A stretch of 64,000 bases of DNA from Actinoplanes oryzae (GTDB lineage: Bacteria > Actinomycetota > Actinomycetes > Mycobacteriales > Micromonosporaceae): the NCBI RefSeq assembly GCF_030757795.1, contig NZ_JAUQWH010000014.1, forward strand, positions 28,663-92,662, read 5' to 3'. How positions within the stretch are numbered: the stretch's first letter is position 1; each line of letters begins with the position of its first letter. Position numbers and translations under genes: made by a program. The notes below the pieces were generated by a model. It was not told the DNA's origin and made no database searches. It worked only from the letters and a program-made list of their open reading frames with translations. Positions 15,279 through 23,672 of this stretch are shown piece after piece.

Positions 15279-16658
15279 GTGAACGACGTCATCATCGCCG
15301 GCTGCGGGCCGGTCGGTGCGCTGCTGGCCGCCGAGCTGCGGCTGCACGACGTACGGGTGCTGGTGCTCGAGCGTCAGGCCGAGCCCGTCTCGTACGCCCG
15401 GATCGTCAGCCTGCACACCCGCAGCCTCGAGCTGCTGGCGATGCGCGGGCTGCTGGACCGCCTGCTGCCACACGGACGGCGGCGCCCGGCCGGGGCCTAT
15501 TTCGCCGGCATCGACAAGCCCGCGCCCGCCGGCCTCGATTCCCCGTACGCCTTTCTGCTGGGCATCCCGCAGCCGGTGCTCGTACGCCTGTTGGAAGAGC
15601 ACGCGATCGCCTTGGGCGCGCAAGTCCGCAAGGAGTGCGCGGTGACCGGCGTCGAGCAGGACGACCTTGGGGTGACCGTCACACTGGACTCCGGGGAGCA
15701 GAAGCGGTCGCGCTGGCTCGTCGGGTGCGACGGCGGCCACAGCACGGTGCGCAAGCGGCTCGGGATCGGTTTCCCCGGCGAGCCCTCGCGCCACGAGACC
15801 CTGATGGGCGAGTTGGCCGTGGCCGAGCCCCCGTCCGGCGTGCCGGACAAGCGGATCGACATCAGGCCCGTGGGCGGCGGGTTCTTCCGCGTCATCGTGC
15901 CCGCCGGGCCGACCGTGACGGCGACGATCGAGGACTTCCGGCACCAGTTGCGCGCGATCGCCGGAACCGACTTCGGCGTCCACTCGCCGCGGTGGACGTC
16001 CCGCTTCGGCGACGCCACGCGGCTGGCGTCGTCGTACCGTGCCGGGCGGGTGCTACTGGCCGGTGACGCCGCGCACATCCACCCGCCCGCCGGCGGCCAG
16101 GGCCTCAACCTCGGCCTGCAGGACGCGGTCAATCTCGGCTGGAAACTGGCGGCCCAGGTGCGTGGCTGGGCTCCCGGGACACTGCTCGACACGTACGAGA
16201 CCGAGCGCCGACCGGTCGCCGCGGACGTCCTCGACAACACCCGTGCGCAGGTGGCGCTGCAGTCCGACGAGCCCGGCGCGCGCGCCCTGCGCCGGCTCGT
16301 CACGGAGCTGATGGACTTCGACGAGGTCAACCGCTTCCTGCTCGGCAGGACCACGGCAACCGACATCAGGTACGACTTCGGCACGTCCGGCGACCTGATC
16401 GGCCGGCGCCTCCCCGACGTCGCCGTGAGCGGAACAAACTTGTACAGCCTGCTGCACCACGGCCGGGGGCTCCTGCTCGACCGCACCGGGAACCTGTCCC
16501 GCGGCGCCTGGTCGAACCGGGTCGATCTGCTCGCCGACCCGTCAGCCGCTCTCGACGCGCCGGCGGTCCTGCTGCGCCCCGACGGCCACGTCGCCTGGAC
16601 CGGAGACGACCAGCGCGACCTGGACGATCATCTGTCGCGCTGGTTCGGCCCGTCGTAG
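15279..16658 (+). CDS. FAD-dependent aromatic monooxygenase (PHBH/RdmE-like group A)
   Basis: The enzyme has 459 residues and all group A flavin hydroxylase motifs: GCGPVGALLAAEL for the ADP part (residues 7-19), the DG motif VGCDGGHSTVRKRLGI (about 148-163), and the GD motif LLAGDAAHIHPPAGGQGLNLGLQD (about 257-280). It uses NAD(P)H and O2 to hydroxylate an aromatic or polyketide ring. The C-terminal thioredoxin-like domain is short. The GTG at 15279 has GGAAGG upstream; a leader ORF precedes it. There are no other polyketide genes nearby apart from a lone KAS III, so a catabolic or resistance role is equally possible. Confidence 0.9.
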   Translation: MNDVIIAGCGPVGALLAAELRLHDVRVLVLERQAEPVSYARIVSLHTRSLELLAMRGLLDRLLPHGRRRPAGAYFAGIDKPAPAGLDSPYAFLLGIPQPVLVRLLEEHAIALGAQVRKECAVTGVEQDDLGVTVTLDSGEQKRSRWLVGCDGGHSTVRKRLGIGFPGEPSRHETLMGELAVAEPPSGVPDKRIDIRPVGGGFFRVIVPAGPTVTATIEDFRHQLRAIAGTDFGVHSPRWTSRFGDATRLASSYRAGRVLLAGDAAHIHPPAGGQGLNLGLQDAVNLGWKLAAQVRGWAPGTLLDTYETERRPVAADVLDNTRAQVALQSDEPGARALRRLVTELMDFDEVNRFLLGRTTATDIRYDFGTSGDLIGRRLPDVAVSGTNLYSLLHHGRGLLLDRTGNLSRGAWSNRVDLLADPSAALDAPAVLLRPDGHVAWTGDDQRDLDDHLSRWFGPS

Positions 16659-16829
16659 CCGTCCTCCCCGCGCCGGCGCACCCTGGTGAGCTGTCGTTCA
16701 GTACGGGCCGTGCCAGCACGCACCGCGCAGCGCCGAAACCCAAGCGCGCTCGCGCAGTGCGGAGGTCCAGGCGCGCTCGCGCAGTGCGGAGGTCCAGGCG
16801 CGCTCGCGCTGTGCGGAGCTCGCATTCGC
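16659..16829. repeat. Intergenic 27-bp tandem repeat
   Basis: The 27-bp unit GCGCGCTCGCGCAGTGCGGA plus seven bases occurs at 16744-16770 and 16771-16797 without change and at 16798-16824 with changes at its end. It separates the convergent monooxygenase and KAS III genes. No other feature is visible in this gap. Confidence 0.85.
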
Positions 16830-17843
16830 TCAGTGCGAGGCGTGCCAGCGCATCAGGGTCGCGCCGACGGACATGCCACCGCCGAAGCCGGCCATCAGGA
16901 CCAGGTCCCCGTCGGCAAGGGCGCCCGCACGAACGGCCGCATCAAGCGCGACCGCCGCCGACCCGGCACCCGTGTTGCCGAACTTGTCGAGCACCAGGTG
17001 GGTCCGCGCCGAGCTGAGCCCGGCCGCCACGACCAGCTCGTCGATCATGACGCCGTTGGCCTGGTGCGGGACGAAGTGCGCGACCTCCTCGGGCGCGTGC
17101 CCGGCCCGGGTCAGCAGCTTGTGCAGGACCGGCGGAACGCCCTCGACCACGAAGTCGCGTACCCCCCGGCCGTTCATCCGGAAGAAGTGGTCGCCGTCCG
17201 CCACGGTCTGCGCCGAGGCGGGCAGGCGGCTGCCGCCGGCCTTGACGTGGATCAGCTCGTGGGCGTCGCCGCGGGTGACGAGCTCGACGTCGAGGATCCC
17301 GTACGGGTCGGGCACCGCGCCGACCACGGCCGCGCCCGCGCCGTCGCCGAACAGGATGGCCGTACGGCGGTCGTCGAAGTCGAGGATCCGCGAGTAGACG
17401 TCGGCGCCGATGACCAGCACCTTGGTGGCCGGGTCGGCGGAGACGATGCTGCGGGCCAGGGAGAGGCCGAAGACGAAGCCGGCGCAGACGACGTTGATGT
17501 CGAAGGCGGCCGCGCAGCCGGCGCCCAGCGCGTGCTGCACCAGCGCCGCGGTCGGGGGCTGCGGGGAGTCGCCGGTCGAGGTCGCCACGATGATGTGACC
17601 GAGGTCGCCCGCCTTGAGGCCGGCGTGCGCCAGGGCGGCGGCGCCGGCCCGGATCGCGAGGTCGGACGTCGCCTCGTCGGGGGCGGCGAAGCGGCGGGCC
17701 TCGATCTTGGTCTTCCGGGTGATCCACTCGGCCGTGGTGTCGGTCACCCGGTCGACGAGGGCCTCGTTCGTCACCTCGTGCTCGGGCACGTACGAGCCCG
17801 TGCCGAGGATCCCGGCGCGCGGTGTCTGCATGCTCGCACTCAT
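16830..17843 (-). CDS. 3-oxoacyl-ACP synthase III (FabH-like)
   Basis: The protein has 337 residues, the usual KAS III length. The thiolase-fold catalytic triad is complete: Cys120 in VVCAGFVFG, His260 in VPHQANG and Asn290 in KFGNTGAGS. The GDGAGAAVVG motif is also present. KAS III enzymes condense an acyl-CoA primer with malonyl-ACP to start fatty acid or polyketide synthesis. No acyl carrier protein or other fatty-acid genes are adjacent, so it may be a specialised, stand-alone member. The ATG at 17843 is chosen; the ATG at 17831 is a possible later start. Confidence 0.92.
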   Translation of the reverse strand: MSASMQTPRAGILGTGSYVPEHEVTNEALVDRVTDTTAEWITRKTKIEARRFAAPDEATSDLAIRAGAAALAHAGLKAGDLGHIIVATSTGDSPQPPTAALVQHALGAGCAAAFDINVVCAGFVFGLSLARSIVSADPATKVLVIGADVYSRILDFDDRRTAILFGDGAGAAVVGAVPDPYGILDVELVTRGDAHELIHVKAGGSRLPASAQTVADGDHFFRMNGRGVRDFVVEGVPPVLHKLLTRAGHAPEEVAHFVPHQANGVMIDELVVAAGLSSARTHLVLDKFGNTGAGSAAVALDAAVRAGALADGDLVLMAGFGGGMSVGATLMRWHASH

Positions 17844-17948
17844 CGGTCCCGCGGAGCCGCGCTTGAGGACTCGGCACATCATCGATGCCCGTATATGTCG
17901 GGATGGGTGACGCGGCGGAAACGCGCCCGCCCCCGGCCAGTCATATGC

Positions 17949-17964
17949 ATTGACAATTCTCAAT
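17949..17964. promoter_or_regulatory. Operator-like imperfect palindrome upstream of the M4 protease
   Basis: ATTGACAATTCTCAAT is palindromic except for one C/G pair of positions. It overlaps a TTGACA -35-like element, 42 bp before the protease start, and is strikingly AT-rich for this genome. Confidence 0.45.
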
Positions 17965-18005
17965 CTTGTTGCGGCCCGGAAGCGGCCGGAACGAGAGGAG
18001 AATCG

Positions 18006-19571
18006 GTGCGTACCAGAGCCATCGTCACCGCGGCCACGCTCACCGCGTCGGCCGCGCTGGCTGTCCCCGCCACGGCCCAGGCCGCCGTCCCCGCCGAGCC
18101 GGTCACCCCCGGGACCGCGCTCACCCGGGCGCTGTCCGCGATCCCCGGGCACGCCGCCGCGTTCGCCGCGGGCGACTCGGACACCTTCGCCCGGCGCGAC
18201 GTGCTCGTCGACCGGGACGGCACGAGCCACGTCCACCTCGATCGCGCGTACCGGGGTGTGCCCGTGATCGGCGGTGACGTGATCGCCCACCTGACCTCCG
18301 CGGGGGCCCTGCGGGCCGTCACGCGCAGCCAGGACCGGGCCCTCGCGCTGTCCGCCGCACCCACCCTGACTGCCGCGCAGGCCGCTTCCGCGGCGGCTGA
18401 CACCTTGGGCGGTACGAGCACCGCGGGCGCCCGCACGACGCTGGCGATCGACGCGCTGCCGGCCACCCCGGTGCTGGTGTGGCGCACCACGGTCACCGTG
18501 CCGGACCCGGCCGGCGGCGACGGGGTCACGCACGTGCTCGTGAACGCGCACACCGGCGCGATCGTGGACAAGTGGTCCGAGGTGCAGACCGTCGAGGGCT
18601 CCGGCACCGGCTACAACGTCGGCACCGTGCCGCTGGACACCACGCTGTCGGGCAGCACCTACCAGCTGAAGGACCCCGAACGCGGCGGCACCTACACCAA
18701 CGACATGAACAACCGCCGCATCGGCCAGGGCACCCTGTTCACCGACGCCGACAACGTCTGGGGCACCGGCGCGCTGACCAGCGACCAGACCGTCGCCGTC
18801 GACGCGCAGTACAGCGTGGCCGAGACCTGGGACTACTACCTCGAGAAGTTCGGCCGCGAGGGCATCGCCGGCGACGGGGCGGGCAGCTACAACAAGGTGC
18901 ACTACGGCAACGCGTACAACAACGCGGGCTGGTCGGACAGCTGCTTCTGCATGCTCTACGGCGACGGGGACGGCCGCAACTACGGCCCGTTCACCGCGCT
19001 CGACGTCGGCGGCCACGAGATGACGCACGGCGTGACCTCCCGTACGGCCGGCCTGGTCTACAGCGGCGAGTCCGGCGGCCTCAACGAGTCGATGAGCGAC
19101 ATCTTCGGCACCCTCGTGGAGTTCCACTCGAACAACGGCGAGGACGTCGGCGACTACCTGATCGGCGAGAACATCGCCCTCGACCACACCCCGCTACGCT
19201 GGATGGACGACCCGTCGAAGGACGGCGCCTCCGCCAAGTGCTGGAGCAGCACGGTCGGCAACCTCGACGTCCACTACTCCTCCGGCGTCGGCAACCACGC
19301 CTTCTTCCTGCTCGCCGTCGGCAGCGGCGCCCGCACGATCAACGGCGTCGCCTACAACAGCCCCACCTGCAACGGCAGCACCGTGACCGGCATCGGCAAC
19401 GACGCGGCCGGCGCGATCTTCTACCGCGCGCTGACCACCTACATGACCTCCGGCACCAAGTACGCGGCCGCCCGCACCGCCACGCTCAACGCCGCCCGTG
19501 ACCTCTACGGCGCCACGAGCACCGAGTACGCGGCCACCGCGGCCGCCTGGTCGGCCGTCAGCGTGAGCTGA
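18006..19571 (+). CDS. Secreted M4-family (thermolysin-like) neutral metalloprotease
   Basis: This is a 521-residue preproenzyme: signal peptide (about residues 1-28), FTP/propeptide domain (about 30-195), then the catalytic domain. The zinc site is HEMTH (His337, Glu338, His341), with Glu361 in GGLNESMSD as third ligand. It digests extracellular protein after autocatalytic removal of the propeptide. The GTG at 18006 has AGGAG seven bases upstream and gives a normal signal sequence; the longer open frame is not used. It is followed by a strong hairpin terminator. Confidence 0.94.
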   Translation: MRTRAIVTAATLTASAALAVPATAQAAVPAEPVTPGTALTRALSAIPGHAAAFAAGDSDTFARRDVLVDRDGTSHVHLDRAYRGVPVIGGDVIAHLTSAGALRAVTRSQDRALALSAAPTLTAAQAASAAADTLGGTSTAGARTTLAIDALPATPVLVWRTTVTVPDPAGGDGVTHVLVNAHTGAIVDKWSEVQTVEGSGTGYNVGTVPLDTTLSGSTYQLKDPERGGTYTNDMNNRRIGQGTLFTDADNVWGTGALTSDQTVAVDAQYSVAETWDYYLEKFGREGIAGDGAGSYNKVHYGNAYNNAGWSDSCFCMLYGDGDGRNYGPFTALDVGGHEMTHGVTSRTAGLVYSGESGGLNESMSDIFGTLVEFHSNNGEDVGDYLIGENIALDHTPLRWMDDPSKDGASAKCWSSTVGNLDVHYSSGVGNHAFFLLAVGSGARTINGVAYNSPTCNGSTVTGIGNDAAGAIFYRALTTYMTSGTKYAAARTATLNAARDLYGATSTEYAATAAAWSAVSVS

Positions 19572-19587
19572 ACCCGTTTCGCGATCC

Positions 19588-19621
19588 CGTGCGGGCTGCC
19601 CTTCTCCGGGTCGCCCGCACG
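19588..19621 (+). terminator. Hairpin terminator of the M4 protease
   Basis: A perfect 9-bp stem, CGTGCGGGC (19588-19596) with GCCCGCACG (19613-19621), encloses a 16-nt loop and lies 17 bp after the protease stop. Confidence 0.75.
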
Positions 19622-19726
19622 CGGTTGCACGTCATGTGTCATCGGGGCGGCAGCCTGCATCCTGCCTCCCCCGAAACGGTCAGCCCCGGCGCACGCGCAT
19701 CCACTGCATCGCCATAATCATTCACT

Positions 19727-19990
19727 GTGACCAATTGGGAGTACGCACGCCTGGAGTACCGCGCGGCCGGCACGTTCGGCTCCGACCGGTACATGGACTG
19801 GACCGCCACCTTCCACCACCCCGGCGGGGTGCTGCGCTGGGGCACCGACGAACGCTTCGACGACCTGCGCCACCTCAACCGCGCGGGCGCCGCCGGCTGG
19901 CAGGCCTACGACCGGGCGGCCATCCACGTCATCAACGAACCCCACCGCCTCCACGGCGTCACCTACTCCATGCGCCGCGAGGTGCCGTAA
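19727..19990 (+). CDS. Hypothetical protein, 87 residues
   Basis: This is a small soluble protein starting with GTG (MTNWEYARLEYRAAGTFG). The N-terminal W-E-Y followed by alternating hydrophobic and polar residues resembles small DUF4177-like beta proteins, but no clear family is recognised. It has good high-GC codon use. Its last four codons and stop (GAGGTGCCGTAA) and the following 50 bases are repeated 70 bp downstream. The short reading frame and duplicate tail leave some doubt. Confidence 0.55.
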   Translation: MTNWEYARLEYRAAGTFGSDRYMDWTATFHHPGGVLRWGTDERFDDLRHLNRAGAAGWQAYDRAAIHVINEPHRLHGVTYSMRREVP

Positions 19991-20103
19991 CCCGCCGCCT
20001 CCCCGTGCGCCGCAAGGAGCCGCAGCCCCCCGCGTCCCCATGCGTGCGAGGTGCCGTAACCCGCCGCCTCCCCGTGCCCCGCAAGGAGCCGTAGCCCCCG
20101 CGT
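19979..20103. repeat. 70-bp duplication across the stop of the hypothetical gene
   Basis: The sequence from GAGGTGCCGTAACCCGCCGC at 19979 recurs at 20049 with few changes over about 55 bases. The first copy includes the gene's stop; the second is non-coding. Confidence 0.8.
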
Positions 20104-20179
20104 CCGCCGCCGCCACCGTGACGTGACCCGAGTCGCGACACAAAGCCGGGGACGGCAGTAGCAGGGCGCCGTGGGGGCC

Positions 20180-20408
20180 GGCAGTGGCAGCGCGGCGCAG
20201 GCCGCCGGTGGCAGCGCGGCGCAGGCCGGCAGTGGCAGCGCGGCGCAGGCCGGCAGTGGCAGCGCGGCGCAGGCCGGCAGTGGCAGCGCGGCGCAGGCCG
20301 GCAGTGGCAGCGCGGCGCAGGCCGGCAGCGGCAGCGCGGCGCAGGCCGGCAGCGGCAGCGCGGCGCAGGCCGGCAGTAGCAGCGCGGCGCAGGCCGGCGG
20401 TGGCTGTC
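20180..20408. repeat. 24-bp minisatellite, nine units
   Basis: Nine consecutive 24-bp units run from 20180 to 20395, with a partial tenth to 20408. Units 3-6 are identical; units 2, 7, 8 and 9 differ by one or two bases. The period keeps all frames open on both strands (for example a GSGSAAQA octapeptide), but there is no start or ribosome binding site to suggest a gene. Together with the 70-bp duplication it fills the 19991-20419 gap, where no gene is visible. Confidence 0.92.
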
Positions 20409-20419
20409 CTCCCCCGGCG

Positions 20420-21253
20420 TCAGCGGACATAGTCCTCCAGCAGGGCCGGGGTGAGGCCGGCCCTGCGGATGGCGCGCAGCGCGGCGAGGAAGTCCTTCAC
20501 GAAGGCCGGGCGGAAGTGCATCAGGATGATGTCGCCGGGCTGCACCCGCTTGCCCTCCTGATAGCGGACCTTGCCCTTGTCGACCGTCTCGCGCCACATG
20601 AACGACGCCTTCATCCCGCAGTCCGCGGCCGCCCGGCGCGTGGTCGCGTCCTCCGAGCCGAACGGCGGGCGGAACAGCACCGGACGCCGCCCATACCAGG
20701 CGGCGAGCTTGTCGGCGGAGCCGCAGATCTGGCGCTTCTGCGTGGCGTAGGGCTTGCCGCGCAGGTCCGGATGGCTGATCGTGTGCGCTTCGACGACCGC
20801 ACCGGCGTCGATGAGCGGCTTGAAGTAGTCCGGGTCGTCGCGCACGGCATCGGTGGTGAGGAACAGCGTGACCGGCACGTGCGCCGCGCGCAGGAGGGCC
20901 GCGGCCTCGGGATGCTTAACGACGCCGTCGTCGATGGTGAGGAAGGCGACCTTCTGCGTGGTCTCGATCCGATGCAGGTACGGCACCGAGCCGTCCCGCG
21001 GCAGACTGATCGGCGCTGGCGTGGGCGCCGGACCGAACGTGGGCACGTCACTCTCCTTCCATCCGTGGTGCTGCTCGTTCTTCCCTGCCGGTGCCGCCTC
21101 CTTCGCCGGCACCGCCGCTCCTGACGGGCTCTCTGCTGTCGCCGGCCCGGCGGACCGTCCTGCCTGCCAGGCGGCTGCGTCGTGCGGGGTGGCGGCGCAG
21201 CCGGCGAGAACGGTCAGGGTGGTGGCCGCGGTCAGCCATCGGAAGATCGACAC
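20420..21253 (-). CDS. Polysaccharide deacetylase (NodB domain) lipoprotein
   Basis: This is a 277-residue carbohydrate esterase family 4 protein. A lipobox LAGC places the lipidated Cys at residue 19, so it is anchored outside the membrane. A Pro/Ala linker follows, then the NodB domain: TIDDG (Asp108/Asp109), HTISH (His157, His161), RPPFG near residue 195 and the C-terminal LMHF motif. It should remove N- or O-acetyl groups from peptidoglycan or exopolysaccharide with a divalent metal. It is divergent from the Tat-type hydrolase; a large palindrome lies between them. Confidence 0.92.
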   Translation of the reverse strand: MSIFRWLTAATTLTVLAGCAATPHDAAAWQAGRSAGPATAESPSGAAVPAKEAAPAGKNEQHHGWKESDVPTFGPAPTPAPISLPRDGSVPYLHRIETTQKVAFLTIDDGVVKHPEAAALLRAAHVPVTLFLTTDAVRDDPDYFKPLIDAGAVVEAHTISHPDLRGKPYATQKRQICGSADKLAAWYGRRPVLFRPPFGSEDATTRRAAADCGMKASFMWRETVDKGKVRYQEGKRVQPGDIILMHFRPAFVKDFLAALRAIRRAGLTPALLEDYVR

Positions 21254-21328
21254 GAGGCGACATCGTGCCGATCACCGTGTCAGGTGGGCGTGAAGTCCAT
21301 GATTCCCGTGCCCGGCGGCGTCGGACAC

Positions 21329-21363
21329 CCACCAAAGTAGGTGCCACTCACCTACTTTGGTGG
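21329..21363. promoter_or_regulatory. Perfect 15-bp inverted repeat with 5-nt spacer
   Basis: CCACCAAAGTAGGTG (21329-21343) and its exact complement (21349-21363) flank CCACT. It lies in the divergent promoter region between the deacetylase and the hydrolase. It is most likely an operator for an unlinked regulator that controls one or both genes; it could also form a cruciform or RNA hairpin. Confidence 0.75.
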
Positions 21364-21431
21364 CTGTCGGCCGAAGCCCCCGCGAGCGTCAATGGAGTCA
21401 CCACCCACGACGTCTCGACGAGGAGCTCGCC

Positions 21432-22397
21432 ATGACACAGACGACCCGCCGCACCGTCCTGCAAGGCACCGTCGCGGCCGGCGCGCTGGCGGCCACCGGC
21501 TTCACCGCCTCCCACACCGGCCGCGCCCGGGGCGCCCCGGTCACGACAATCGTGCTGGTCAACGGCGCCAACGGCGCAGCCGGCGGCGACGCCGAGCTGG
21601 CCCTGCGCGGGCACCGGGTCGCCGGGGTGGAGATCCCCGGGCACGGCGCGGCCGACGGACAGTTCCGCCGGGCCTACCAGGCGCCGCAAGATCTGGCCGC
21701 CCTGGCCACCGAGCCCTCCCCGATGGCCCGCGTCACCCTCGACGACTCCGTCGCGGCGTGCGTCGCCGTGGTCCGGCGCGCTGCCCGTAACGGCCCGGTG
21801 CTGCTCTGGGGCGGAAGCCTGGGCGGCGCCACGGTCAGCCGCGTGGGCAACGAGATCCCCGGCCTGATCGACCGCGTCGTCTACAGCTCGGCGTTCTGCT
21901 GCGTGGACCTGCCGTCGGCGAATGCCTACCTGACCACGCCCGAGGCCGAGGGCACCATGTTCGGAGCGCTCGCCGGAGCGATCGTCGCCGACCCGGCGGT
22001 CATCGGCGCGGTCCGCAGCAACTTCCGCACCGCCGACCCCGCGGTGCTCGCAGCGCTGCACGAGGCGCTGCAGGACGGCTCGCCCGAGCCGGAGTTCCTG
22101 GCGACACTCAACGGCTTCCTGCCCGACGAGTCCGTCGAGACGCCCGCCGGCGAGGCGCGCGGCCACGCCGCCACGTGGGGCCGCATCCCGCGCACCTACA
22201 TCCGCCACACCCGCGACCGCTGCATCCCGCCCGCTCTGCAGGACCGCATGATCGCCGAGGCGGACCGGCTGACCCCTCGTAACCGCTTCGACGTCCGCTC
22301 GATCCCCGCCACCCACGCCGCCGACCGCGCCGGCTGGGCCGCCACGGTGGCCATCCTCGACGAGCTCGCCACAGCAGCCGCCCGCACCCAGCGCTGA
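21432..22397 (+). CDS. Exported alpha/beta hydrolase (Tat signal)
   Basis: The protein has 321 residues and begins with a twin-arginine signal (TTRRTVLQG followed by a hydrophobic stretch to about residue 30). The nucleophile elbow is WGGSLGG, preceded by VLVNGA near the oxyanion position, and the likely catalytic His is in PATHAADR near the C-terminus. The substrate, an ester or related bond, is unknown. Regulation is probably through the 35-bp palindrome 69 bp upstream. The last 73 bases and the stop are duplicated in the adjacent 79-bp copy. Confidence 0.87.
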   Translation: MTQTTRRTVLQGTVAAGALAATGFTASHTGRARGAPVTTIVLVNGANGAAGGDAELALRGHRVAGVEIPGHGAADGQFRRAYQAPQDLAALATEPSPMARVTLDDSVAACVAVVRRAARNGPVLLWGGSLGGATVSRVGNEIPGLIDRVVYSSAFCCVDLPSANAYLTTPEAEGTMFGALAGAIVADPAVIGAVRSNFRTADPAVLAALHEALQDGSPEPEFLATLNGFLPDESVETPAGEARGHAATWGRIPRTYIRHTRDRCIPPALQDRMIAEADRLTPRNRFDVRSIPATHAADRAGWAATVAILDELATAAARTQR

Positions 22398-22482
22398 GCA
22401 CGGCCGCGCCGGCTGGGCCGCCACGGTGGCCATCCTCGACGAGCTCGCCACAGCAGCCGCCCGCGCCCGGCGCTGAGCACGG
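22325..22482. repeat. 79-bp tandem duplication across the hydrolase stop
   Basis: Positions 22325-22403 are repeated at 22404-22482 with two substitutions. The unit covers the last 24 codons, the TGA and a few following bases, so a non-coding second copy of the gene's 3' end follows the stop. Confidence 0.95.
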
Positions 22483-22511
22483 CCGCGGACTCAGGGGTTA
22501 TCGCTCAGCGC

Positions 22512-22670
22512 CCGAGCGCTTCCGCACGCCGGACTTGAGGCGTTACGCCAGCACCACCCAGCATCCGAGCGCCTCCGCACGCCGGACTTGAGGCGTTACG
22601 CCAACACCACCCAGCATCCGAGCGCTTCCGTTGGCCGGGTTTGAGGCGTTGCGCCGGCGCAGACATGTGG
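22512..22670. repeat. 53-bp tandem repeat, three units
   Basis: Units start at 22512, 22565 and 22618 (CCGAGCGC(T/C)TCCG...). The first two are nearly identical and the third has diverged. The array lies between the convergent hydrolase and AraC genes, directly after the 79-bp duplication. Confidence 0.9.
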
Positions 22671-22682
22671 GCAGGTGATGAG

Positions 22683-23597
22683 TCAGTGCGGGCGCTGGGC
22701 GCGGTACTGACCGGGTGCCACGTCGTAGGCGCGCTTGAACGCCTTGGCGAACGCGTACTCCGAGCCGTAGCCGCAGCGGGCGGCGACCGTGCGGAGTGAG
22801 GCGTCGGACTCGCGGAGGAGGCGGGCGGCAGTCGTCATCCGCCACCAGGTCAGATACGCCAGGGGCGGCTGGCCGACGACCGTGGTGAAGCGTTTGGCGA
22901 ATGCCGCGCGAGACAGGCCCGCGACCGACGCGAGGTCCTCGACAGTCCACGGCTTCTCCGGGCCGCGGTGCATCTGGCGCAGCGCGGTCGCGATGGCGGC
23001 GTCGCGCATCGCGGTGGCCCAGCCGGCCGCGTCGCCGGGCTGCTCCGCCAACCACGCCCGCAGCACATACAACAGCAGCATGTCGATCAGCGCGGGGAGC
23101 GCCGCCTCGGTGCCGGGGCGCGGGTCCAGCAGCTCATTGCCCAGCAGCTCCACCGCACTGCGTAACGACGGGTGCTGCCCGGTCCGCGCCGGCAGGTGGA
23201 TGATCGACGGGAGGTCGGCCACCAACCTGTGCGGGCGGGCCGGGTCGAACATGTAGTAGGCGCACAGCAGCTCGGTAACCACGCCGGCACCGTCAATGCG
23301 CATCTCGTCCAGGGGGGCGGCGTCGGTGGGCCGCGGCTTGAAGTCGACGAGCGGGCTGCCCGGCTGGTCGACGAGCGCGTAGTCGTCTCCGTGCGGGGTG
23401 AACAGGACGTCACCGACGCCCAGCGGGAGCGGCTCGCCATGGTCGGACAGGAGCCAGCAGTTGCCTTGCAGGACGACATGGCAGCCCGCCAGTCTGCTCT
23501 GCGCGAAGCGCACACCCCACGGGGCGTGGCTGGTGGTGCGGGCCGCCTTCGGGCTGCCGGTGCGCATGGCCACCAACACGTCACTCAAGACATCCAA
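22683..23597 (-). CDS. AraC-family transcriptional regulator (cupin type)
   Basis: The regulator has about 304 residues with an N-terminal cupin/AraC-binding domain (VLFTPHGDDYALVDQPG) and two C-terminal helix-turn-helix motifs (TVEDLASVAGLSRAAFAKRF and RTVAARCGYGSEYAFAKAFK). The family sequence begins DVLSDVLVAMRTG, which points to the TTG at 23597 as start; GTG and ATG codons a few residues later are alternatives. It is divergent from a short-chain epimerase (23673) and probably regulates it. Redox or drug-responsive members of this type often sit beside the oxidoreductase they control. Confidence 0.87.
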   Translation of the reverse strand: MDVLSDVLVAMRTGSPKAARTTSHAPWGVRFAQSRLAGCHVVLQGNCWLLSDHGEPLPLGVGDVLFTPHGDDYALVDQPGSPLVDFKPRPTDAAPLDEMRIDGAGVVTELLCAYYMFDPARPHRLVADLPSIIHLPARTGQHPSLRSAVELLGNELLDPRPGTEAALPALIDMLLLYVLRAWLAEQPGDAAGWATAMRDAAIATALRQMHRGPEKPWTVEDLASVAGLSRAAFAKRFTTVVGQPPLAYLTWWRMTTAARLLRESDASLRTVAARCGYGSEYAFAKAFKRAYDVAPGQYRAQRPH

Positions 23598-23672
23598 GCG
23601 GAAGACTATAAGACATCTTTCTCCGCTTCTGAGCCATCCACAGTCTTGCCGATCGTCAATAGCGTCGAGGGC

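Noticed and set aside
15279..17843. Polyketide biosynthetic gene cluster (monooxygenase plus KAS III)
   Set aside because: There is no ACP, KS-alpha/beta, cyclase or tailoring set, and the two genes are convergent.
18601..19501. Alternative plus-strand frame inside the M4 protease
   Set aside because: It has no conserved sequence and overlaps the HEMTH catalytic region in another frame.
20180..20408. CRISPR array candidate
   Set aside because: Units are 24 bp and directly adjacent with no unique spacers, and there are no cas genes.
20171..21124. Long repeat-encoding frames across the minisatellite on both strands
   Set aside because: They arise because the 24-bp period keeps all frames open; no start, ribosome binding site or conserved domain, and they overlap the polysaccharide deacetylase gene.
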